A DNA stretch of 64,000 nt from Symbiodinium natans (taxonomy: Eukaryota > Sar > Dinophyceae > Suessiales > Symbiodiniaceae): the NCBI GenBank assembly GCA_905221605.1, contig CAJNDS010002080.1, positions 855,001 through 919,000 of the forward strand, read 5' to 3'. Shown one piece after another: positions 1 to 10,311 of the stretch. The notes beneath the pieces were generated by a model that was given only the letters and a program-made list of their open reading frames with translations, ran no database searches and was not told the DNA's origin. The stretch's first letter is position 1. Each line of letters opens with the position of its first letter. The translations under genes were made by a program, and so were the position numbers.

Positions 1-43
1 TATTGGCTTGGGGCTGTGGGGACCCAAGAGCAACCTGAATAAA

Positions 44-126
44 AAGGGTGCACTTTTCGGTTTACAGGGTCCTACGAGGGAACCTAAGCCACAAAAAAAG
101 AGGAATGCCGGCCTACTCTGGGTCCT
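44..126. mobile_element. Family C element fragment
   Basis: Shares 'gggaacctaa' and an A-rich 'aaaaaagaggaatgccggcctactctgggtcctag' theme with copies near 9160, 37400, 39400, 48490 and 61770. Short, non-coding, dispersed. Termini are not clear here. Confidence 0.4.
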
Positions 127-712
127 AGTAAATGCACCCAAATACGCCATCGACCCCTCCCCTTCCCAAACTAAGATGTGCGGCTGTAGGGTTTAGGGTA
201 TAGGGTCCAGGAAACCGTGGACAACAATGAGCAAGAGAAGCGAGTACTGAGTACAGCACTTACAATCGTCAACTGACCCGCGAACCCCTCAACCCTCAAC
301 TCCCTTGTTGTCTGAGCCTGAATCCTACACAAACCGCCCTGCATGGGCCCCTCACAATAACCAGCTGCCAGATCGGTTCCCCAACCCCCCCCCCATCCTA
401 AAATAGTCCCTGCCGCTTTAAATCTGACACAAGCCCTAAACCCTAAACCGTTTAATCCCTAAAACCCCAAACCTCCCTTGGCTCCGAGAGCCCTAGATGC
501 TCTTCAGCCCATGGAAGCCTCGAAGCTCTTTAACCCAGCTCTTCAAAGCCTCAGCTCTGAACTCTAAGCCCTAGGGTTTAGGGTTTAGGGTTTAGGCTTT
601 AGGGAACCAAAAACGCTGCAATTTCCGCCCAGGCGCCGGACCCACATGGACCCATTAACCCAAAAGCCCTAGACGCTCTTGAAAATGCAGAATTAAACCG
701 TTTGAGATCTAA

Positions 713-800
713 CCCTAATAAACCCTAAACCCTAAACCCTAAACCCTAAACCCTAAATCCTAAGCCCTAAGCCCTAAACCCTAAACCCTAGACCCTAGCA
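713..800. repeat. CCCTAAA array
   Basis: Telomere-type units in CCCTAAA orientation immediately left of the candidate exon at 821-878; a TTTAGGG array (923-957) lies on its right. Confidence 0.9.
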
Positions 801-820
801 AGCCCAGAGCCCGAAGCCCC

Positions 821-878
821 GTTGTGCGGGAGCCTCCTTCCGCGTCTCCTCGGGCAGCATCTGAAGCGGCTGCTGCCG
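821..878 (-). CDS. Putative coding exon, product unknown
   Basis: Minus-strand frame reads RQQPLQMLPEETRKEAPA after an acceptor 'gggcag'. A second frame is also open, so the frame is not certain. The charged, Gln/Glu-rich composition resembles coiled-coil or linker exons elsewhere in the window. Flanked by CCCTAAA on the left and TTTAGGG on the right. Confidence 0.5.
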
Positions 879-1616
879 CTGCCCAAAAGGCCGGTTCACC
901 TCTAGAACCGAGAGGCTCAGAGGGTTTAGGGTTTAGGGTTTAGGGTTTAGGGTTTAGGATTGCGGGTTGTGGGTTTGGGGTAGGGTTTTTATGGTTTAGA
1001 ACCGAGGGTAGGGTTGCTTCGGGGCTAAGGTTTGGGTCTAGCGATTTGGGGTTTAGGGTTTGAGGTAAAGTGGTCAGCTCCCTGAACCCTGAATGCTTTC
1101 AGGGTCTTACGTTTAAGGTAGGAGGTTAAGGGTTCAGGAAGCTGTAGATTGGTAAAGTGTTCAAGGATCTATACGGCTCATGGTGGTTTTGCAGAGGACT
1201 CAGGGATTGAAGGCTGAAAGCTCAATGTTAACGGGTTGACGGATGATTTGTAGGCTTGCGGAAATGAACCATGAAGCTCATGGGATTCTGTGCTTCATCA
1301 GGAACTGAGGGGATCAGCCTAAAGAAAACCGATATCCACAAAAGAGCTGAAACAGACACAGGGAAAATGAAAGCTTGGTCAAAAACAAAACCTGGGTGGA
1401 CTTCTCCAGGAAGCCCTAAACCCTAAACCCTAAGCCCTAAACCCCTAAAGCCCTAAGCCCCTAAACCGCATGGATACAGCAACTGTGACTTCGCCAGGTC
1501 GTCCAGTGCATTCGCGTAGCAGGTCGCCAGACAGAAAAAATCGCTCGACAGCGCGATCTCAAGTGCACTCATGGAGCTGCAGTCGTGAACTCGTCCTGCA
1601 ACCATGGCCTTCTGGA

Positions 1617-1735
1617 ATATAGGGGTCGGAATAATTACCTATAGTATTCCCTTCTTCTGGTCCCCTTATAATTGCACTAGAATGACCCCCCAAAACCCTA
1701 TTCAAATTTTATTCAGGCCCCCAGATTATCTGGAG
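1617..1735. mobile_element. Family D element
   Basis: Starts 'atataggggtcggaataatta' and ends near 'attcaggcccccagattat', with AT-rich centre. Related copies near 9530, 10910, 26265, 39180 and 50470 share the 'aggggtcggaat' end and its complement 'attccgacccct'. Non-coding and intron-sized. Confidence 0.55.
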
Positions 1736-1880
1736 CAGGTCCTGCCTTGAAAAACGGCAGTTTTCTGCCATCGCGGCTGCATGCAGGGCCGTTTGCCCGT
1801 GCGTTCCCCCCGCCCTGGGGGCCCGCTCGCTCTCCATCAGCCTGGGCACTCTTCCTTCCACGCACGTGCAGCGCGACGCC

Positions 1881-1996
1881 TACCCTTGAGAACCAAATGA
1901 ACCCTAAAAGGGTTTATGGTTCATATACCCCAAGAAGGACTATAGCAGTGTAGGGTACATGGTCCCAATTTTAGGGTTCATTTGGTTCCCAAGGTA
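1881..1996. mobile_element. Family E introner-like element, intact terminal inverted repeats
   Basis: The left end AACCAAATGAACCCTAAAA (1891-1909) is the exact complement of the right end, and the match extends outward with one mismatch (ccttgagaacc versus ggttcccaagg), giving inverted repeats of about 27 bp. The middle 'gactatagcagtgtagggta' recurs in the introns of the acyltransferase gene at 39630-39742 and 41094-41214. This copy defines the family. Confidence 0.8.
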
Positions 1997-2123
1997 TCAA
2001 GTTCGACCGCAGGCTCGGGATGGAGGGGCTTCGGGGTTTGGGTCTGAAGCAGAGACGAGGGAGTGCTAGAACAGGCGAGAGGGTGAGGGAGAAGCAAGGG
2101 CGAGACAGAAGCTGAGAAGAACC

Positions 2124-2200
2124 ACCCTAAACCCTAAACCCTAAACCCTAAACCCCAAACCCTAAACCCTAAACCCTAAACCCTAAACCCTAAACCTAAC
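2124..2200. repeat. CCCTAAA array
   Basis: About ten telomere-type units, paired across a 125-bp island with the TTTAGGG array at 2325-2417. Confidence 0.9.
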
Positions 2201-2324
2201 TAAGTACGGGAGATGGACGCCCCAACATCCTCAACTCTGAGCCCTTGAACATCCCCTGAACCCTATGAACCCTGTAAACCCTTACATCATAAGCCCTGAC
2301 AACTCCACAGCCGGTCCTTAGCAA

Positions 2325-2417
2325 GGGGTTTAGGGTTTAGGGTTTAGGGTTTAGGGTTTAGGGTTTAGGGTTTAGGGTTTAGGGTTTAGGGTTTAGGGTT
2401 TAGGGTTTAGGGTTTAG
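2325..2417. repeat. TTTAGGG array
   Basis: About thirteen near-perfect units. The preceding island (2215-2325) has only a weak minus-strand reading (DRLWSCQ near 2310). Confidence 0.9.
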
Positions 2418-2568
2418 GGGTATGGCGCGACCCAATCGCCTAAGCCTCATACCCTGGGCCCTGTTAGCCCTAAAGCCCGAAGAGATATAAAGCCCCGGCT
2501 TTATAGGGTTTATAGGGTTCAGGGATATAGGGTTTAGGGTCTAATTGGGGTTTAGGGATATTGAGGTG

Positions 2569-2772
2569 CACTTGGAGGTCCATGGGCACTTACAACCCCA
2601 ATTACAAGTCTACTTATAACCTACCTAGGGCCTGAGGGCACTTAGCGGGTTTGCGCAAAATAGATCCCCAAAATAGTAGGAGTAGGAGCCCCTCATAATA
2701 CGGACCGCAATGAGGTATCTCTAATTTCGGAAACCCGCATTTGGGGTTATCGGTGCCCATGAACCTCCAAGC
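2569..2772. mobile_element. Family B element with a family A element nested inside
   Basis: Outer arms 'cttggaggtccatgggcactta' and 'ggtgcccatgaacctccaag' are complementary family B ends. Between them lies a second element, 2645-2738, bounded by GCGGGTTT and AAACCCGC, matching family A copies at 16371, 40474 and 46158. This is an insertion of one element into another. Confidence 0.75.
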
Positions 2773-2816
2773 AGGGTTGGGGGGGGGGGGGGGCCTAAAC
2801 CCTAAACCCTAAATTT

Positions 2817-2870
2817 CTGCCGCGCTGACCCGGCCCACGCGTGCTTTGCTGCCTGCCGCACAGCGAGGCT
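2817..2870 (-). CDS. Putative coding exon, product unknown
   Basis: Frame SLAVRQAAKHAWAGSARQ follows acceptor 'gtaatccag'. It sits between a short CCCTAAA block and a TTTAGGG block. The donor is unclear. Confidence 0.5.
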
Positions 2871-3130
2871 CTGGATTACAAGCAAGGTTCTACTTGCAGC
2901 TTATATGTGGTATGAGGGTCTAGGGTTTAGGGTTTTGGGTTGTATCTACATGCCTTGACTATAAGTCTTGGGGTTTAGGGCTATATTTACATGCCTTGGC
3001 TATAGGTGGTCTTCACAAGGATTTTTGTGGGGGTAAGGGACGGGGCGGGCAAGGAGGCTATATTCCCTTGCTGAGGCTTAATAAGGAAGGGCTTGTGTGG
3101 GCTTGCAAAGTAGGCCTTGTCGCCCTCAAC

Positions 3131-3227
3131 ACTAAACCCTAAACCCTAAACCCTAAACCCCTAAACCCTAAACCCTAAACCCTAAACCCTAAACCCTAAA
3201 CCCTAAACCCTAAACCCTAAACCCTAA
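3131..3227. repeat. CCCTAAA array
   Basis: About fourteen units directly left of the micro-exon candidate at 3244-3258. Confidence 0.9.
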
Positions 3228-3243
3228 GCCCCCGGGCGGACAC

Positions 3244-3258
3244 CGGGGCCTTCAGCTT
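3244..3258 (-). CDS. Putative 15-nt micro-exon
   Basis: Minus strand: acceptor 'catccctag', five codons KLKAP, donor GTGTCC. It is too short to prove, but both splice signals and frame agree, and it lies between a CCCTAAA and a TTTAGGG array (3315-3405). Confidence 0.35.
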
Positions 3259-3314
3259 CTAGGGATGAAGGCACCAGCAATGTGGTGCCCAAAGAGGATG
3301 GCAGGAGCACAACA

Positions 3315-3405
3315 GTAGGGTTTTAGGGTTTAGGGTTTAGGGTTTAGGGTTTAGGGTTTAGGGTTTGGGGTTTAGGGTTTAGGGTTTAGGGTTGAGGGTT
3401 TAGGG
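3315..3405. repeat. TTTAGGG array
   Basis: About twelve units with two variants; right arm around the 3244-3258 island. Confidence 0.9.
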
Positions 3406-3482
3406 GCAGAAGCATTCTGGGTTAGGAAACCCTCAACATAAACCCTAAACCCTAAACCCTAAACCCTAGAGAAGTTCCGAAC

Positions 3483-3514
3483 CGGGGGCCTTCGGTGAGG
3501 TCGGCCGGCTGTTC
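3483..3514 (-). CDS. Putative 32-nt exon, product unknown
   Basis: Acceptor 'aatgccag', frame EQPADLTEGPR, donor GTTCGG. Flanked by CCCTAAA (3440-3470) and TTTAGGG (3522-3600). Confidence 0.5.
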
Positions 3515-3594
3515 CTGGCATTAGGGTTTAGGGTTTAGGGTGTAGGGTTTAGGGTTTAGGGTCTAGGGTTTAGGGCTTAGGGTTTAGGGTTTAG

Positions 3595-3665
3595 GGTAGG
3601 GTAGGGGGTAGGGGGGGTAGGGTAGGGGGTAGGGGGATAAGGGGGTAGGGGGGTAGGGGGGTAGG
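3595..3665. repeat. TAGGGGG tandem
   Basis: 'gtaggggggtaggg' units: a telomere block that has drifted to a T-poor, G-rich unit. Confidence 0.8.
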
Positions 3666-4018
3666 GGCCTAAACGTGTAGAGCTGAGGGTTTCAGCTTTG
3701 GGGTTATAGGGTGTTGGGTTTTGTGTATAGGGCTTACTTAGGGTTAGGGGAGTAACCCAAAACCCTAAACCCTAAACCCTAGACCCTAGACCCTAAACCC
3801 TAAACCGTCTAGGGTGCATAGAAGTTGGAGGAAGCCTAATTCTGCTCAGGGGCAGGGCCTGGCACTTTGCCTACTGGTTCTTAGTAGGGAATGAGGGAAT
3901 TAGGTTTAGGGTTTAGGGTTAAGGGTTTAGGGGTTAGGGGTTAGGGGTTTAGGGGTTTCGAGGTTTCGGGGTTTCGGGGTTTTGGGGTTTAGGGGTTTAG
4001 GGTTTAGGGTTTAGGGTC

Positions 4019-4088
4019 AATGAGCTGGTGCATGCGCTTGCTGCCGTTGGACTCCGCCGACGGCACACGCGCACCGTGTGCTTCGGAT
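4019..4088 (-). CDS. Putative coding exon, product unknown
   Basis: After acceptor 'aaccccag' the best frame reads SEAHGARVPSAESNGSKRM then HQLID. Other frames are also nearly open. TTTAGGG lies left and degenerate G-rich repeat right, so the usual orientation rule is not met here. Confidence 0.45.
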
Positions 4089-4099
4089 CTGGGGTTTGG

Positions 4100-5050
4100 G
4101 GCTTTACGGCTTCTAACCGTAACCCTAAACCCTATACCCTAAACCCTGCACCCTAGATAGGGCTTTGGGGTTTTAGGGCGTTCGGGTTTAGAGCCAGGGT
4201 TCTAGGGTGTGGGTCTACGGAGGAGGGTCGATGTGCTCACATTCGTCTAAGTGAAGACGTTAGATTTAGGATAAAGCGTTTAGGGTTTAGGGTTTAGGGT
4301 TTAGGGTTTAGGGCTTGTGGTTTAGGGCTCTTTTCTCGCGATGGCAAACCGTTTGGAACGGTCTGTTCTGCGCAAAACGATTGAGATGGAAAGGGGGCGG
4401 GGGCTTCCACTACAAGACTCATGAAGCAATGCAGTTGTTCTGGAACCCTAAACCCTAAACCCGAAACCCTAAACCCTAAACCCTAAACCCTAAACCCTAA
4501 AACAAGACTCATGAAGTAATGCAGTTGTTCTCGGGCTAGCCACAATTCTTGAGACCGAGATCTACAGGGGAGGGATTATTCGAGTCAGGGTCCTCTTGTA
4601 ACAGATACCTTGAAATCCGCTTCTTCACGTACAGCTTCGGTTCGTAAAACGATGTGCTGTGTATTTCACAGTTCTTGAGACAACCCTAAACCCTAAACCT
4701 AAACCCTGGGAAACAAAGCGCGATCTCTCCTGGGTTCTGACGACGCCACGGCAAGCATGAAGCTCCGCCCCCTTCTCTCTCTGTAACCTCGGTAGGCCCG
4801 TTCAAGCCTTTAAAACGGCAAGACTCTCTCTTAACCCACTAAAGGAAGCTACGAATGACCTCGCCCGGGAGCCTTCCTAACAACTCTACAGGTGAAACGC
4901 TGGTGCTAGCCTCGCGGAGGTGTGCACCTACGGCCGTGAGCAAGATCCACGGGGAAAATCGTGCCGCAGGTTCGCTCGTATGCGGGCCAGCACAGATGAA
5001 CCGATTTCCGGAAAAGCGCGAAGCAAAACTTGCCCCCTGCCCCCCCCAAA
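4100..5050. other. Intergenic or intronic stretch without a clear exon
   Basis: Contains short telomere blocks (4265-4310, 4442-4501, 4682-4705) and a direct repeat: 'acaagactcatgaagcaatg' at about 4414 recurs with one change at 4503, so a CCCTAAA block sits between two copies of the same sequence. No convincing exon was found. Confidence 0.6.
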
Positions 5051-5131
5051 CCCTAAACCCTAAACCCTGAACCCTGAACCCTGAACCCTAAACCCTAAAC
5101 CCTAAACCTAAATTTCGGGCCCGTTCGGTCA

Positions 5132-5186
5132 GCGGATGCGCCGGACGTTGCCGACCTGGACTCCGACTTGGCCGTGGATCATCCTG
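5132..5186. CDS. Possible exon, strand undecided
   Basis: Plus strand reads RSADAPDVADLDSDLAVDHP; minus strand reads DDPRPSRSPGRQRPAHP after acceptor 'ccttgccag'. Both look protein-like. Minus fits the rest of the window. Confidence 0.35.
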
Positions 5187-5190
5187 GCAA

Positions 5191-5466
5191 GGGTTTAGGG
5201 TTTAGGGTTTAGGGTTTAGGGTTTAGGGGTTTAGGGGTTTAGGGGTTTAGGGGTTTAGGGGTTTAGGGGTTTAGGGGTTTAGGGGTTTAGGGGTTTAGGG
5301 GTTTAGGGGTTTAGGGGTTTAGGGGTTTAGGGGTTTAGGGGTTTAGGGGTTTAGGGGTTTAGGTGTTTAGGGGTTTAGGGGTTTAGGGGTTTAGGGGTTT
5401 AGGGGTTTAGGGGTTTAGGGGTTTAGGGGTTTAGGGGTTTAGGGGTTTAGGGTTTAGGGTTTAGGG
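5191..5466. repeat. TTTAGGG then long TTTAGGGG array
   Basis: Begins and ends with 7-base units; from about 5222 to 5450 the unit is eight bases, TTTAGGGG, about 28 copies, with a single TTTAGGTG variant at 5357-5364. The array at 46905-47262 carries the same variant on the opposite strand. Confidence 0.95.
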
Positions 5467-5633
5467 CATAGGGTTAGAGGCTTGACGGATTCAGTTGAAG
5501 GATGCGTTTACAAGGTTCGGGAGGCTGGCAAAACCTTGCTCAGTGGGGTTAGCGCTAAAGCATGTTGATAGAAGGACATGCAGCATCATTATTGGGCTCG
5601 ACTGCGCACGCCTAGCAAAGCCAAGCAAAACAA

Positions 5634-5655
5634 CGGCAGCAGAGGCGGCGGCGGC

Positions 5656-5702
<47 letters not shown>
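5634..5702. repeat. GCG/GCA trinucleotide repeat
   Basis: GGC units followed by about seventeen GCA units. It can be read as poly-Ala, poly-Gln or poly-Ser, so the open frames over it (5491-5757) prove nothing. The flank (5495-5630) shows no splice-bounded exon I can defend. Confidence 0.9.
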
Positions 5703-6065
5703 GAAAACCTAAACAATCCCAAACACCGGTTGCCGGCTGAACAGAAAACCGGCCCAAGAATTGATCTGAGGGTTGCCAATTACCTCGTGAACAGACTGTG
5801 AATACATCTCTGGCAAATTTGGGTTCGCAGGAACAATCATATGTTCCAGAGATTTGTGATATTGCCTCTCAATTGCATCCCGAAATGCTCAACCCTCGAC
5901 GCTAACCCTTAAGCCTTAACAACTGTATCCCTAAACCCTACACCCTAAACCCCAACACCCTCAACCCCAAACCGTAAACCCTAAACCCTAACCCGGAAAA
6001 CCCGGCCACCCAAACCCTAAACCCTAAACCCTAAACCCCAAACCCTAAACCCTAAACCCTAAACT

Positions 6066-6115
6066 CAAGGCCCGCCGGACCCTGCAGCTGTGGGCAGCTT
6101 GACCGAAGCCAGGGC
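6066..6115 (-). CDS. Putative coding exon, product unknown
   Basis: Acceptor 'cctggaag', frame ALASVKLPTAAGSGGP, then a stop within a following TTTAGGG-type run on the minus strand. CCCTAAA left (6010-6063), TTTAGGG right (6130-6165). Confidence 0.5.
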
Positions 6116-6129
6116 CTTCCAGGGCGAAA

Positions 6130-7080
6130 GGGTTCAGGGTTTAGGGTTTAGGGTTTAGGGTTTCAAGGGTTTCAAGGGTTTCAAGGGTTTCAAGGGTTGG
6201 GGGGGGGGGGGGGTTAAGAGGGCTTAGGGGTTTAGGGCTTTGGGTTCAAAGGGGTTTGAAATAGTGTTTCGGGTTGAAGGGTTTAAGAAGAGGGGGTGTT
6301 AGGTAAAAAAGGGGGGGCTGTTCAGGGTTTAAAGGGTAGGGGTTTAGGGGATACAGTGGTAAAAGGGTATCAAGTCAGGGCTTACGGGGTGCGAGAGCGG
6401 GTAAGGGTCTAGGGGTTTTGGGGTTTAGGGTTTACGGCAGGGGCTAAGGTCGTAGAAGGGGGTAAATGCTTAGATTTACTGGGACGGGGCCAAGGGATTG
6501 AGCGTCAAGGGTTTAGGGTTTGGGGCTTGGGGGCCTAAACCCTAAACCCTGAACCCTAAACCCTGGGTCTTCAAGGGGTGTAAAGGGGATTGAAGAGGCT
6601 CCGAGGGATCATGGAGTGGCTTTTAAGGGAAGTCACAAGGGGTTCAGGTTTTGTTATAAGGTTTAGGGTTTAGGGTTTAGGGTATTTAGGGAATTTAGGG
6701 AATTTAGGGAATTTAGGGAATTTAGGGAGTATGGGCCCTGAATTTGGGTCCCTTGTCAAATAGCCCTCATAGACACTTCATATCATAGGGGCCCATACAC
6801 TAAGGGGCCCATGTTGCCGACCTTAGAGTTTTGTAGGGGTTGAAGGGAGAAAGGGGTTTAGGCCGTTCGGGGTTTGTGGTTGTCGGGTTGATGGTTTAGG
6901 GGGGCCAAGTCTCGTTCTGGTTGAACCCTCAACCCCTAAAGCCCTAAAGAACTTGGCGCTATGCTCCAAAGCCTAACTTTACATCACAAAGGCCTCACAA
7001 GTTTTGAACTCCGGGCCATGGGGTTTGGCATTCTGAGATGCGAGGTGCCAGAGAGACCAGCGAAGATGGGGGTGTAGGGT
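6130..7080. other. Degenerate G-rich repeat stretch
   Basis: TTTAGGG decays into TTTCAAGGG units (6160-6198), a G homopolymer (6189-6204), ATTTAGGGA ten-base units (6685-6730) and scattered telomere-like words. No exon was recognised. Confidence 0.7.
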
Positions 7081-7209
7081 TTAGGGTGGAGGGCCGTTCG
7101 GTAGAACCCTAAGAGGAGGGAAGTATGGGGGGCACCTGGGGGGAGTGGAACCCTAAACCCCAAACCCCAAACCCTACACCCTAAACCCTAAACCCTAAAC
7201 CCTGAACCC

Positions 7210-7258
7210 CTCAGTCCATTGAATGCTGCAAGGGTGCCGGCATCGTGGTCGCTGTGGC
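7210..7258 (-). CDS. Putative coding exon, product unknown
   Basis: Acceptor 'ttccgcaag', frame GHSDHDAGTLAAFNGLRG. The plus strand is also open. Left flank CCCTAAA; the right flank is CCCTAAA as well (7322). Confidence 0.4.
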
Positions 7259-7398
7259 CTTGCGGAAGGGGTGCGGCCCAGAGATGTTGATGTTGCTTGC
7301 TTAGTCTCCCGTGCTTAAACCCAACCCTAAACCCTAAACCCTAAACCCTAAACCCTAAGCCCTAAGCCCTAAACCCTAAACCCTAAACCCTAAACCGT

Positions 7399-8220
7399 AT
7401 GGTTTGCATGTTTTATAGGGGCTTCAAGATATCTTTAAGGCTTAGGGTTCAGGGCCAAGGGCCAGTGATGGTCCCTTATTCGGTTGGCCCCTGAGTACTT
7501 GCTCAAGAGCGAAGAACATCACAATCCCAAATTCGAAGCCGCCCCATGTCGTGAACCAAAATCCTAAACCCCAAGCCTCCCCCCTCCTCCCCTCGCACCC
7601 CATTGTTTTTTCGTTTGTTGGTCTACGGTTCTTTCAGGGTTTGTTTACGGCTGTGGGTTTTCGGCTAACGGTATAGGGGATAGGAGAAAGTGCTTGGGTG
7701 ACGGGTTTGGGTTTATGACGGAGGGGGGCGTGGGTGGGGGTGGGGATACCATGGACTGGGGGTAGGTGGGTCAGGGGTTCTGACACGCTAAACGCAATCA
7801 TATATATATATATACATATATATATATATGTATATACTCACACAAACCCAAGTTCCATGGAAACAGGAAACAAGCCCTGAAACACATGGGCTCGGAAGCT
7901 CCCTGTGCGTGGACTCAGATCATGGGCTGTGGAGCTGAGATGTGGACGCTTGGCATCGGCAAAGAGACCTCGGTCCACGCATGGCTTGGGGCTTGGGGCG
8001 GGGGGGGGGGTTAGGATTTAGGGTTTGGGGTGAAGGGTTTTTTAGGGTTTAGGGGTTTGGGGTGCTAAAACCCTGCACTCTGAACCCTAAACCCTGAACC
8101 CTAAACCATCACCCTCATGTGTACTTAGGGAGTGTCGAGGCTGAATGTGTCGGCTGCAGAGGAGATAGACCAACCCTTGAACACTGACATCTGAAGTTGA
8201 AAGGGTGGTTTAGGGTTTCG
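7399..8220. other. Repeat-rich stretch without clear exon
   Basis: Holds G-rich degenerate telomere words, a TA microsatellite (7799-7833) and short unique pieces. Nothing codes convincingly on either strand. Confidence 0.6.
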
Positions 8221-8548
8221 GGATTAGGGTGTGGACCAGAATACTATACCCCTTTAATTCCCGTCAAGATATTGTCGAGGTCCAAGTCTATTTTGGAATA
8301 TTCCTGAATTCAGGGCTGCTGGATTCAACCCGCAGGAGACTTTCCTATGCTGGACCCCCAAAACGAGTTATGTACTTCTGGCCCTCCTTCTCTGAAATGC
8401 GACGCTTCTCCCCAAAAGGATGAGCTAGACCCCTAACACTAAGCCCTAAACCCCAAACCCCAAATCCTAAACTAAACCCCCAAAGCCCCTCAAAGCGATA
8501 GCCTAAACGAAACCCCCAAAACCTTCCCACGACCCCCCAAAACCCCAA

Positions 8549-8565
8549 CCCCCCCCCCCCCCCCC
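8549..8565. repeat. C homopolymer
   Basis: Seventeen consecutive C within degenerate CCCCAAA repeats (8440-8680); the glycine-rich frames over this stretch are translated repeat. Confidence 0.9.
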
Positions 8566-8670
8566 AAACACCCCAAAACCCCAAAAGCCCCAAAACCCTA
8601 AACCCTAAACCCTAAAACCTAAACCCTAAACCCTAAACTAAACCCCCAAACACCCCGAAACCCCAAAAGC

Positions 8671-8758
8671 CCCGTGGGAGGCCCCGGCAGTTCCCGGCGT
8701 GACGGCGGCAGGGGCACCAGGCGCAGGGGATTGGGGCGGAAGGGCGCCTCCGCAGCAG
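8671..8758 (-). CDS. Putative coding exon, Pro/Arg-rich
   Basis: Acceptor 'ctctgaag', frame AAEAPFRPNPLRLVPLPP then SRRELPGPPTG. A second frame is open too. A long CCCTAAA array follows on the right, so this island does not have the usual right-hand TTTAGGG. Confidence 0.5.
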
Positions 8759-8779
8759 CTTCAGAGGGCTATGAGGCGC

Positions 8780-8935
8780 AACCCTAAACCCTAAACCCTA
8801 AACCCTAAACCCTAAACCCTAAACCCTAAACCCTAAACCCTAAACCCTAAACCCTAAACCCTAAACCCTAAACCCTAAACCCTAAACCCTAAACCCTAAA
8901 CCCTAGCCCTAAACCCTAAAACCCTAAACCCCTAG
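8780..8935. repeat. CCCTAAA array
   Basis: About twenty units, nearly perfect until the last three; one of the longest blocks in this orientation. Confidence 0.95.
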
Positions 8936-9529
8936 ACCCTGAACTTCAGGCATGCTTTGAGAGGTTTAGGGCTCAGAGGTTTCGCCTGCTGGGCTGGAAG
9001 GGCTTGCCCAGCGATTAGGGTTTAGGGTTAAGGGTTAAGGGTTCGGGGTTTAGGGTTTAAGGACAGATTTGCTTGAATCATGTTAGGATTGCCATCCTTG
9101 GTCGCCCAGGAGCCATATCGTAATAAGGGTACGCGCTTTTGGTTGTTGGTCACTTTATAAGGGAACCTAAACAACAAGGGCAGAAGGGTACCACTCGGCT
9201 ACCAAGAATCTAAGGAGCATTCCTGGGAGCCCTTTGGGCCAAGGGACATGGAGCAGCCGAAGCCCTAGCCCTACCGGGTTGCAGGGCTCAGGATAGTGGT
9301 TTTAAGGGTTAGGGTTTAAGGTTTAGGGTTTTTAGGGTTTAGGGTTTTAGGGTTTTAGGGTTGCAGGGCGTAGGATAGTGTAGGGTCTGGGGCTTCGGGT
9401 TTTTCGGGTTTCGGGTTTAGGGTTTCTGGTGTAGGCTTCTCATCAATCCTCAGTCACAACTCCCAAAACGGCTTCGATCTTCCGGATTAGGATTTGGGGT
9501 TTAGGGCTTACTGTAGGGTTAACCCTCAA

Positions 9530-9655
9530 CTCTACCATAGGGACTTTAACAATAGAAGAGGGTGTTGGGGGGCTATCATAATTAGTATAAACATATATAG
9601 GGACTGTAAGGGAATATGGATAGTGAATATTCCGACCCCTATTATACACCTAAAA
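9530..9655. mobile_element. Family D element
   Basis: 'taccatagggactttaa' to 'attccgacccctattatac': AT-rich, intron-sized, ends related to the 1617 copy in inverse orientation. Confidence 0.5.
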
Positions 9656-10245
9656 TGGTTTAGGGTTCCTGGACTCTAAGCACCCTCAAGTCTTCAAGCT
9701 TCAGGGCACATTTTCTTGCGCACCCTTAACCCAGCACCCTCAAACCCGAAGCCGCGCTTGCGCCGTGCAGGCTCAGAGAAAGCCCCAAACCCCCCCACCC
9801 TGAACCCTAAACCCTAAACCCTGAACCCTAGACCCTAGACCCTAAACCCTAAACCCAAAACCCAAAACCCAAAACCCAAAACCCTAAACCCTAAACCCCA
9901 AGCCCTCACCCCAATTCCAGCCTGGGTCCACACCCTGGGCGTCGGAGCTTCGAAGCTCATTTGGGGGGTTCAGGGGGCTCTACTACTTGCTTAAGAGAAC
10001 CCAAGTAGGGTTTAGGGTTTAGGACTTAGGTTGTAGGCGTTAGGGTCCCAAAAAAAGGAGGGGATCTTCCTTACAAGGGCAGCATCAATTATATGTTTAG
10101 GGTTCTTCGGCAGATATATAGTTGGATTCTGGACTCAGGGGCTCTCGGCTTCTCGGGCCGAGGGGCTCTGGACGTGGGAGTCGTGGGGCCAGAGGGGGTT
10201 TTGGTTTGGACCTAGCCTGCAAATGCATCCAAATACATCCACACT

Positions 10246-10311
10246 GGCCTACTGAGTATTATGAAATTCGATAGCTAATAACACTGGGAATTTCATAATA
10301 CTCAGTAGGCC
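10246..10311. repeat. Perfect 24-bp inverted repeat (hairpin)
   Basis: Arms 10246-10269 and 10288-10311 are exact complements, starting GGCCTACTGAGTATTATG, separated by an 18-base loop. No other copy was noticed in the window. Confidence 0.9.

Noticed and set aside
5491-5757. Poly-alanine or poly-glutamine protein
   Set aside because: A pure GCA/GGC repeat is open on both strands; no splice site or conserved flank supports a gene.
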